From: Porogramme epimiltina
Lineage: Eukaryota > Basidiomycota > Agaricomycetes > Polyporales > Polyporaceae
NCBI GenBank assembly: GCA_900155495.1
Contig: FTLJ01000590.1
Coordinates: 1 to 41,960, forward strand
Direction of reading: 5' to 3'
Length of the DNA: 41,960 nucleotides
Under the pieces are notes generated by a model that was not told the DNA's origin, ran no database searches, and was given only the letters and a program-made list of their open reading frames with translations. Below, piece by piece: positions 1 to 8,064 of this stretch. Within the stretch, counting starts at the first letter, position 1, and every line of letters starts with the position of its first letter. Position numbers and translations under genes: made by a program.

Positions 1-1610
1 GCCGATCCCAATGGCTGCAAATATTTCTGCACATTTGCTGATGCCCAAGCGTTACGATGCGCTACACGTGACTTCAGCTGAGCAAATAGCACGCATTTGA
101 GGGTGCATCCACTACTCACCGCGGAGGGCGTGAATCAGGAAAACGACCAGCTCGAACCAGTTGTGGAAGTCGGTCAGCGGACGGCAGACCTCCTTGAAGA
201 AGATGCGGTAGTGGACGCGTGGATACCGAACGAAGGATTTGGGAAGCGGATCCCTGGACGCCCGATCGTCGAGAGCGGAGTCGGCTTGAAGAGAACTGCT
301 AGCGGATCCGGAGCTACATGGTTGGCCGTTGTTGTTCCCTTCTCCGGCAACATCGTAGGGACGAGTGCGCTGCGGGCTGCCGGTAAGAGCCTCACCAACG
401 TTCTCCCCACCGAGGCAAGTCAAGATGTAGTCCTCAACTTTGTGGCTCTTCAGTCGTTCGTACACCTTGTGTTCTGGTCTGATATCTGGATTGTCGACGC
501 GCCACGAATCCTTCATGATGCAGACCTCCTTTTGAGCGGAGTCGAAGGCCACGAACACCCTAGTGCACCGTCCGAACAGAGCCGCACTGGCGAACATCGG
601 ACGGCCGATGAGGACATGAGATCCGTTGTCGCGCGAGACTCGTTGGAGAGGCCAGTGGGTACTCGTCAAAGGCGGGATCGTGCCAGGGTTAGAAACGGTT
701 GACGGATCGACGCAGAGAGCGTAGTGAAGTTGATCACGAGCGTGCGGCGTGAGACGGGGCGAAGAAACCGAGAACTGGAGCATAGAATCGAATTCGTCCT
801 GAGTTGCAGGCCGGGTGGTGGTGTCGTAGCCAAGCCTCTCTCGGGACATTTGCGTAAGACGCCAGAAGAACCGGTGGAGCATCGAGGAAGGACCGTCGCC
901 GTACCAGAATGGTGTGGAGATCGTACAACCGTCACGGTCGATATAGACCATCCGTGCTTGGTCGCAGTACACGTAGAGTGATATGATATGCGTACGGTGC
1001 TGATGGCCAAACATTGAAGCCAAGAGTTCCTCAAAGTGCTCCAGGGCGGCGCGCCCGCTTTCGGTGTCCTCGCGAGTGGTACGGCAGTTGGGCTCGTGGA
1101 ATTCGAAGGCAGACTCGTCGTGGACGACTTTGACCTCGATTGGAAGGACGACATCTGGGAATGAGCAACGGCCAACGAAGTCTTTGCGAAGGTCGCTCGA
1201 GGGGGCCTTCGACTGCGCGAGGAACTGAGTTGCCGGGATATGCACGAACTTGTTGTATCGCTCATCGTCACAGAACACGGCCGAGGTGCAGACGGTCGCC
1301 TTGTTGGCCTCATCTACGACTTCCCAATTCGCAGTGTCGCGCACGGTTAGGGTGCCTTTGGCCTGGTCAAAGACACACTTGACGATTTTGCACTGGTATG
1401 TTGGGATGGTTGGATCATGGAGTGCTCGGAAACGTAAGGAGCACGTACGATCTCAATATTCGTGATGGCTTCGTTGGTGCTCAATGATCCCTCGTCTCGA
1501 CAGAAGTAGAAGTTTGCGCAATCGCTCGGGGAGGGGTCGCAACCAGGCAAGAACTTTTCCAGGAACTCGGCACAGGGGACGACTCGGCGGTGCTACAGCT
1601 GTTGGAGCAT
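1..1610 (-). pseudogene. FunK1-type fungal protein kinase, disabled copy (left edge)
   Basis: Homologous along its length to the three other FunK1 kinases here (15481, 35246, 38488). Predicted exons: 1610-1449, 1392-120 and 61-1 (continuing off the window). Exon 2 carries the family N-lobe with the ATP-lysine motif MKDSWR and the aC-type glutamate in EHKVYERL. Exon 1 carries the family motif FLEKFLPGCDPSPSD and ends NIEI before a gtacgt donor, as in the paralogs. Two defects are visible. The only in-frame ATG (1610) is followed five codons later by a TAG (1595-1593), and no other ATG precedes the conserved motif. In exon 3 the paralog start AHRNAW is kept, but the next residues do not match the HRD-type catalytic loop. 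I infer a pseudogene. An unseen upstream exon, or sequence beyond the edge, could alter this. Confidence 0.7.
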
Positions 1611-2045
1611 CGATTTCCCGGTGACTCGCTCGCGCGAACGCCACCATCCGATAGGTTATCGTACTCGTATATAATGTGTTGTAGCACGCCGAATGTATCC
1701 TCACGCGTTTGCACCTGCCAAACGCGCCCCCGTTGTGCTGTCCGTCCGACCCCGCTTCGCCGCTTGTTCCAACAACAGCAGTATTGATCATGGGATGCGA
1801 TTGCGGGTGAGGCAGATAAGAGAGGTGCAAACAGAGCGTCGACCTGAGGCAAGATGCTACAGAGCTGAGCGCAACCAGAGGCGGGGCCAGCACAACGTTT
1901 GACATATGAAAACAGCTGGATTACACGGCCCGTGATGCGCGGGCAAGCAGAGGGGTAGGCCGATAAAAGTACATGGCATGGCCCAGGACAACATCGGAGT
2001 CTATGATACAGACGCACCACCAGGAACAAATAGGCTGGATAGGAG
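1611..2045. other. Intergenic, no gene recognised
   Basis: Lies between the 5' side of the FunK1 relic and the stop codon of POLD4. Open frames here are short, mutually overlapping and match no family I recognise. It presumably holds the FunK1 promoter remnant and the POLD4 3' UTR. Confidence 0.5.
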
Positions 2046-2803
2046 TTAGACCTCGTTGTAGAAGACGGAATGGGAGTAGCGGTCTTCCCCACTGCCCTCC
2101 CTCGTCAATAAGATGTCCCTTATCTGCACGATGATTAAGCAAAGAAGGTGAATGAGTAACAGGGTACATAGCTACCTCGGGCGGTGGGTTGAGACCTAGA
2201 GCATGGGCCCGTTCCCAGCGCTGGAGACGGGGGACGCCCACGCAAGGGCCATATTCATCCGTGCTAGAACGAATATCAGCACGCACGGCTAGATATGATA
2301 CTGAAGTGATGCTTACAGGTCAAACACGCGAAGGATGTAGTCCACCATGTTCTGGCCCTCTCCATGCACTTGAACCAGCTGTCAGCCTCATTCTTCCCGC
2401 GCATACAGCCGTACCGCCAAGCTCGACACTCACCGGGGTCGATGTTCCCCATCTTCTCCCGAGCAACACCATAAAGCTTCCGCCATCGCTTATCAGACAC
2501 ATTTAATGGCTCCTTTGCTTCTGTTGGAGGCTGGAGGGGATGCTCCTCTGTGTCAGGTCGCTTTGCGCGGCGGTCGAGCCGTCTCTTCTTCAGGATAGGC
2601 ACCGGAGAACTAGCGTCATCCTCTGACTCTTCTTCACTGTCTGTGAGGACAATGATTCCAGGAGAGGCATGGCGGGAGGATGTGCGTGAAGACCGCTTCC
2701 CAACGGCGGGTTTGCCCGCCGAAGGATTGGCAGAAGTAGTGCGTTTAGAGGCGAATGAGAGCTTCGCCTGTTTCAACGGCTCTGATGATTTGTAAGACTT
2801 CAT
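2046..2803 (-). CDS. POLD4: DNA polymerase delta subunit 4 (POLD4/Cdm1)
   Basis: Smallest accessory subunit of replicative DNA polymerase delta, a nuclear factor that binds the polymerase complex and PCNA. Predicted exons: 2803-2434, 2368-2317, 2263-2176, 2123-2046, all in phase, giving 195 aa. The N-terminal 100 residues are low-complexity, acidic and basic (SEEESEDD, KKRRLDRR), with a PIP-like QAKLSF near residue 13. The conserved C-terminal block is spread over four exons: KRWRKLYG, then VHGEGQNMVDYILRVFDL, then YGPCVGVPRLQRWERA and GLNPPPE, then IRDILLTREG and a short tail ending NEV. These are the defining residues of the family (Pfam DNA_pol_delta_4). The acceptor at 2369 was chosen because it alone joins DP to VHGEGQ in frame. 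The start is the first ATG of the long exon. No damage is seen. Confidence 0.88.
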
Positions 2804-2926
2804 TTGCCGGTGGAGGGTTGAGGCAGGCGACGTGTGCTTAGGATGTCAGATGTAGAGAAACCGGGGCTACGCTAGTGAGTGGTGGTGAAGCAAGGACAGT
2901 GGAATACCGGGGAGCAGTGATGCAGG

Positions 2927-3015
2927 AGTCAAGGTCAATGGGTCAATAAAAGTCAATGATATTGACGGGTCAAAGCTGACCGGTCAACAGACCGGTCATT
3001 GACCGGTCAGCTGTG
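2927..3015. repeat. Left subterminal repeat block (GGTCAA / TGACCGGTCA words)
   Basis: About 90 bp made mostly of GGTCAA, GTCAAT and TGACCGGTCA words in both orientations. Its mirror image occurs at 7453-7546. Most simply read as the left end of the hAT element. Confidence 0.6.
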
Positions 3016-3189
3016 CACGTGACCCCACCCACCCTGCAAGGCGTGCACCGGGCGAACAAAGCAATGTTGCCACTCAAGCCCTCGGACAACGGTATTTGTG
3101 ATCGAGTTAGCGAGAGTAGTGTAGAGATAGAGTGTAGGCTACATCAATTTTATTCTCATTTCCTCGACTCTCTGTGACCAGACCTGCCT

Positions 3190-6100
3190 ATGCCTCCAAA
3201 AAGCGACCACTGGATCCCGTTTCATCAGCAAAATGTCAACGTTACAAGTGTCGCTTATGAGGACTAATCTCGACTAATTTCGACTATTCCCAACTATTTC
3301 CTGCTTTTGAGGGCGGAATTGGTAGGAATAGTTGGGAATAGTCAGAAATAGTAGCTATAAGTGACATTTGTAGCGACGACTTTTTCCTGATGTTGAAACG
3401 GCTATTGGGCCTAATGGAAAACCATTAAAATATCTTACCGACCAGTTCCATCTCGCAGCATGGTGCCGAGGCTGCGTAAGCCGTTTCGTCGAATTGATGA
3501 TGGCAAACGAAGCTGTCAGCATCATGTCTGGAGACCTTACGAAGGGGAAGGAAAAGTCAGAGTGGATCAACCTAGGTAGGCGATGGAGGTACTATTGTGT
3601 AATTATGAACTTACTGACAAGTTCTGACGATTTTGATAGCCAAAAACGCCGATCTAGCATCCATGGCAGCTAGTTGGAAAGGCTCCTCGAACATTGTAGA
3701 CGGAAGGGGTGTTATTCCTATCTGTGGCAAGAAGGCGACAATGTCAGCACACATCAAGCGGTGCCCATATGCCCAAGAATATGTGGTGAAGCTCGGCGAG
3801 CATGCACGTGAGGTCCGCACCAATACAGAGAATATTCCGCCAGCTACTGCATCCTCCTCGACCACTGCTGCTGCACTCTCGAGCAGTATGCTCACTGCCG
3901 GCCATTCACAATTTAATTTTGCTTATCCACCGCCCTCGCAAGGACATACCACAGCAAGTAGTAGCGCGCCACCGACGCAAATCGCATCCCCCAGCCCACA
4001 GAAACGCCTTCGAACGAGTGCCAGTACCCCTTCTCTCCTTCCCTCAGCTGTCAGCGGTTCAAGTTCTCAATTAACCGACACCTCAAGCTGCGGCGGCGAG
4101 TGCCGGTGCGCATGCCATGTACCTTGGGATCCTACAAGACAGAGCGACTTCGAGGAGAGCCTAGGGAATGTTTTTAATGCCTGCAATTTTCCGTATCATG
4201 CCGCAGAGAACCCCGAGTTTCTTCTGTTCTTCACGACATGGCTCCCTGGTGCACGGATTCCAGATCGCCGGGATCTTGCTGGTCGTCTTCTGGATAAGGC
4301 TGCGACAAAGGCGATTGCGGAAACCCGAGTAGCAGTGTCCGGCCAGTACGTGACTGGTCAGAGTGATATGTGGAAGAACATCGCAAAGACGCCAATATTA
4401 TCGACTACAATGAATGCGAATGGCTGCGTAAGTGGATCCAAATAATCCGAGTTGAAGTGCACTTACTCACTTTGTGCGATTGGTAGGCCTACCCTGTTCG
4501 TACTCATAACATGAGCGGTCGGCCGAAAACTGGTGCCGAGCACTTCGAAGTCATCAAAGCTGATATCGAATATATCAAGACTACCTACGGCGCCTTTCCC
4601 AATGCGTGGGTTACAGATGATGGGCCCGATGGCAAGAAAGCCCGTCGTGAAGGCGAGAAGCTTTGGAACTGGATGATCTTTGTCTTGTGCTGGGCTCATC
4701 AAATCAACCTGCTTGTTGGCGACTACCTAGTGCTTGCTGACTATCGTACCTTGATCACGCAAGCCCTCGATGTTATTAAATGGTTCAACAACCATGAAGG
4801 TGCACTCACTCTACTCCGTTTGGAACAGACAACTGCTCGTCCACTTAACCTCCTTCTTCCGGTCCTAACCCGGTGGACAACTCACTACCACGCCATCACA
4901 CGACTGGTCGACTTACAGCATGCTCTCTACAGCTGCTCATTCAAGCACAAGACGGCCCTCCAGAAAATTGCTGATAATGCGCGAACAAAGGAGGCAAAGG
5001 AGCTCGGGATGCGAGCTATCGAGACGATCGGGAACGGTAGTTTTTGGTCTGAGCTTAAGAGGTACGCCGTCAGACGTTTTTGTCTCGTTTCTTTGATACT
5101 TAAATATAATGTAATGATTCTAGCATATCTACACACCTCGAACCTCTAGCCGTCGCAACAAATGTCCTTCAAACATCGCACGCACGGCTTGACCACGTCC
5201 TTCTCACTCTTGCCAACCTCTACTGGGCATATGACAAGAGTGGGTTTGAGCCTGCAGTCCGAGAACGCATGCTTGACCGAATCGAGCTGAGGTGGCGTAA
5301 GGGAGCCGACCAAGACCTATTTATCTTGTCCGTTGTCTTCAATCCATATATCCGAGCAAGCTGCTTCAATCGCGAGGCTCTATCAATGCAAGACATTATC
5401 AACATGGCGACACGCACCTTTGCACGCCTTTTTCAGCGCGAACCGGAACCATCATTCATCAGTGCACTTGAACGGTACCTTGGCTGGGAGGGGGAATATA
5501 GCGAGCACATGATGGGGCTTCCCAGGCATCTAGATGGCGCGAAAGCACAAGGAATAGTAAGTGATACACTCTTTATATACAAAAGCGAAAATATTGACCA
5601 GATTAACATTTTTAGGACGTCGATCTACTCTGCATATGGCGTCAGGTAGACCGTTCAAATGAACCAATGACAGTCACCTGTGTAAACCACCACGGACTCC
5701 CTCGACTCGCCACCTGCCTCCTTTCTGTCACGCCAACAACTGCTGACACGGAGAGACTCTTCAGCGACTTCGGCATCACTCACACTCGCCACCGAAATCG
5801 CCTAAATCCTGAGACCGTCCACAAGTCAGCTGTAGTCCGTATGTCCCTCCGCCGTTCGCATGCTGCACGCGGATTCATCCCGAGACGCCTCAAACGCAAA
5901 CTTACTGCTGATGGATCATCCTACGAGCCCTCCCGCCCTGATCTATCCATTACCGGAGTCCCCTCCAGCGATCTGAGCTCGGATCTTGCTGAGGACACCG
6001 GTATGGACCCTAGTGACTTCCAGCAACTCAGTGAGGGACTTGTCAAGGCAGCAATTGATTCTAGGGCCAATATGGAGGAAGACGACGAAGACGACGACGA

Positions 6101-6302
6101 GGGGGTAGGAAATGGCAAGCAGGCAGAGGGGGCAGGGGCAGGGGAAGGAGCAGAGGGAAGGTCAGAACGAGCAGCTGGGGGACCACCTTACACCGGTCGG
6201 TCCCCCTCAAAAACGGCGCCCAATGCTGCGCCATCTGCTCGCGAGATCGAAGCACTCCGGACTCACAAAGTCGCCCCCAAATCCGGCCAAAGAAGTCGAT
6301 GA
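3190..6302 (+). CDS. hAT family transposase (5' end disturbed by a MITE)
   Basis: Cut-and-paste transposase. Well-supported exons: open part from 3374 to 3575, then 3640-4427, 4487-5061, 5124-5556 and 5616-6302. The first two carry a BED-type zinc finger (AWCRGC, then VIPICGKKATMSAHIKRC). Next comes a Ser/Pro-rich linker, then the catalytic domain with QSDMWKN and WVTDDGPDG (likely first and second acidic residues), VLCWAHQINLLVGDYL, and the insertion-domain signature LTRWTTHYHAI. The hAT dimerisation block TERLFSDFGITHTRHRNRLN is intact, followed by an acidic tail. A plausible start MPPKSDHW at 3190 resembles other fungal hATs, but a 126-bp MITE follows it. Removing the MITE with one TA does not restore the frame to the next block. 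The protein may therefore need another start or splice, or be inactive. Confidence 0.75.
3245..3370. mobile_element. 126-bp TA-flanked MITE (Tc1/mariner-like)
   Basis: Flanked by TA at 3243-3244 and 3371-3372. Terminal inverted repeats CAAGTGTCGCTTAT and CAAATGTCACTTAT differ at 2 of 14 positions. The arms pair further inward through GACTATTCCCAACTATT and its complement, so nearly the whole insert can fold back on itself. No coding capacity. It sits inside the 5' part of the hAT transposase gene, so it is a nested and younger insertion. Confidence 0.72.
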
Positions 6303-6596
6303 AAGCTATCAAGACATCACTCCCCCTTGCAGACCTCTTTCTATTCCCAACAACAGCCCCATCAGAGGCTGCCTCTGACGCGAACGGCCCTGGCAGCTCA
6401 GAGGGCGACCGTGTGCGTCGCCTTCAGTTTATCTGGACACAAGGTAGAATGTCTCTCCAACGCGAGAGCCGTGTCAGTGAACTATTGCAGCCGGGAGGGT
6501 GCTAACGAGTCGGGCTGTGACGGATTGCAATCATGTTCTATTTATGTACTGCATTATCATACAGAGCTACTAATTATCTACGTTGTGTCGAACCTA

Positions 6597-7385
6597 CAAG
6601 AGTAGTCGAAGTCGAGCATGCCCTGGATGGCGCGGGGCTGGACGCCGCTGGAGACCGTACACGAAGGAGCGCGTCTTCGCGTCAAAAGGACGGAAGGCAG
6701 GGCGGAACTGCTGCGAAGTCTTGTTGTCAAACGAGACGATTTGGTCCTGGGCCTGCGTGCGCTCGCCGTCAGCGTGGACGGTGATGACCGTGGGCTCAGC
6801 CTCGAGGTCCTTGCCACCCGCCGCGGCCTTGGGGAAGGGGGGCTGATAGGGGTGGGAGCGATGGAGTGGAGGGGGTTGGACTGCTTCGACGTGACACTGA
6901 GGGCGAGGGGAACGATGGCGGTGATGTGGGTGTCCCGGGGGCCATAGATCTTGATAGGGACGCCGAGCGACTCGCCGAGAAGGCGCATGGCCTTCAGACC
7001 CTCCTGGTAGTTTGGAACACGGCGGCGGACGTAGATCTTCACCCGGTGGCTGATGAGGGGCGTCTTGTACTCCTTAAGAGCACGGATGATGCCATTGAAG
7101 GTCGCGGCGACGTTGCTGAAGTTGGCGATGCCACCACCGACGATGAGGACCTTGCCGTCGGAGCGAGGCGTGCCACGAGTCATGAGATCGACTAAGAAAA
7201 CAGTCAGATGAAGGTTGACACAGACTGAGTCACTGAAGGTTACAACTTACGGATCGTCTTTGCGTATTCGTACGTCTGGCCCTCAGAGGGAGCACCGGAG
7301 TACTCGCCGTAGTTGGCGAGCTCGTGTGCGAAACCGTGGGTAGCGATAGCGTCCGAGTAGACGACCAAAGCGACAGTGGGTAAGA
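6597..7385 (-). pseudogene. ATP-citrate lyase gene fragment
   Basis: The source enzyme makes cytosolic acetyl-CoA from citrate and is over 1,000 aa in fungi with the fused form. Only about 240 residues are here. Upstream part: [20 protein letters not shown] and [15 protein letters not shown]. An intron follows (7250-7192, gtaagt...ttag), then LMTRGTPRSDGKVLIVGGG, AATFNGIIRALKEYKTPLI, NYQEGLKAMRLLGESLGV and THITAIVPLAL. Beyond this the reading frame breaks. A single-base shift near 6838 moves the homology to another frame (FPKAAAGGKDLEAEP, DAKTRSFVYGLQ). About 10 extra bases near 6640 then shift it again before QPRAIQGMLDFDYSC. No flanking exons exist on either side. The kept intron shows capture at the DNA level rather than retrocopying. 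It lies between the transposase and the right inverted repeat. Confidence 0.85.
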
Positions 7386-7452
7386 GGGGCGGCGGTGAGA
7401 GACTCAGAGCATACCACATCATGTGACAGGGATTAGTAATCCCGAGGACGCC

Positions 7453-7546
7453 GTTGACCGGTCAACGATATTCGTCCATTGACTTGACCTATTGACCATT
7501 TGACCTTGACTAGTCAATGACCCGGTCATTGACCGGTCAATGACAA
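7453..7546. repeat. Right subterminal repeat block
   Basis: Dense run of GGTCAA/TTGACC words with TTGACCGGTCAA palindromes near 7454-7465 and 7529-7540, mirroring the block at 2927-3015. It marks the right end of the hAT element and lies about 100 bp upstream of a tRNA gene. Confidence 0.6.
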
Positions 7547-7640
7547 CACTGCCGGGGAGGACTGGGGGACTCATGGGCGCCGGGTCGAGGCCGTTGTAGC
7601 TTACTGACGTCATGGTGTTGTGCATAAAGGCTTCAATAAC

Positions 7641-7721
7641 GGCCGACTAGCTCAGTTGGTTAGAGCGTGGTGCTAATATCATGTTACGCCAAGGTCGTCG
7701 GTTCGATCCCGGCGTTGGCCA
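7641..7721 (+). tRNA. tRNA-Ile (anticodon AAT) with 7-nt intron
   Basis: The acceptor stem GGCCGAC pairs with GTTGGCC (one G-T), with discriminator A at 7721. Box A TAGCTCAGTTGG is at 7648-7659 and box B GGTTCGATC at 7700-7708. The anticodon stem TGGTG/CGCCA encloses a loop with anticodon AAT at 7675-7677. Seven extra bases (7679-7685) after position 37 are in the standard place for a nuclear tRNA intron. Removing them leaves a normal 7-nt loop. Confidence 0.93.
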
Positions 7722-7723
7722 GC

Positions 7724-7728
7724 TTTTT
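7724..7728 (+). terminator. RNA polymerase III terminator
   Basis: Run of five T residues two bases after the mature 3' end of tRNA-Ile, the normal Pol III stop signal. Confidence 0.8.
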
Positions 7729-8064
7729 GAGCGCAAGTATTTTTCGTACCGACTCCAGCTAATGGAATGACCCCCAAAGATGCATAAGACGTTGTATTTT
7801 CATGCTCACGCATACGCCACGTTCACGTGGGAACGTTGTTCCAGTAAGATGGACAGTAATGTACCTATGAGTCTCGCTAGTGATTACAACATTCGAGTGT
7901 CTAACCTCCCAGCTGTGGGTTCAAGCACCTTGCGGCGCCCCGCCCTCGAGCGGCGGACCTGCGGACGCAGCTGCAGCCTCGCTCTCCCCTTCCATCTCCG
8001 CCATCGCATCCCTAGCGAAAACATGATGTTCAGCGAAGTATTGTAGTGGAGAGAGCATATGTAT
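7729..8064. other. Intergenic, no gene recognised
   Basis: Between the tRNA terminator and the stop codon of the NTO1/BRPF gene on the other strand. It probably contains that gene's 3' UTR. The only longer open frame shows no recognisable motif. Confidence 0.5.

Larger units (their letters stand above)
2927..7511. mobile_element. Probable hAT-type DNA transposon with captured host sequence
   Basis: The ends are an inverted repeat: the 22 bp at 2927-2948 match the reverse complement of 7490-7511 at 20 positions. Both ends also hold clusters of the palindrome TGACCGGTCA and GGTCAAT-like words, as expected for subterminal transposase-binding repeats. Inside are an hAT transposase (3190-6302, +) and a broken fragment of ATP-citrate lyase (6597-7385, -). 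I could not find a convincing 8-bp target duplication, so the exact ends are uncertain. More palindromes follow the right repeat up to 7546, so the true end may lie there. Confidence 0.55.

Noticed and set aside
1481..2286. Minus-strand ORFs of 120-200 codons between the FunK1 relic and POLD4
   Set aside because: Apart from the POLD4 exons, they have no motifs and read through introns and UTR.
6618..7195. Plus-strand ORFs opposite the ATP-citrate lyase fragment
   Set aside because: Only the minus strand shows family motifs and a valid intron.
2927..7511. CRISPR array or prokaryotic operon interpretation of the repeat blocks
   Set aside because: Introns, tRNA intron and protein families are eukaryotic. 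The repeats are palindromic words of irregular spacing, not a spacer array.
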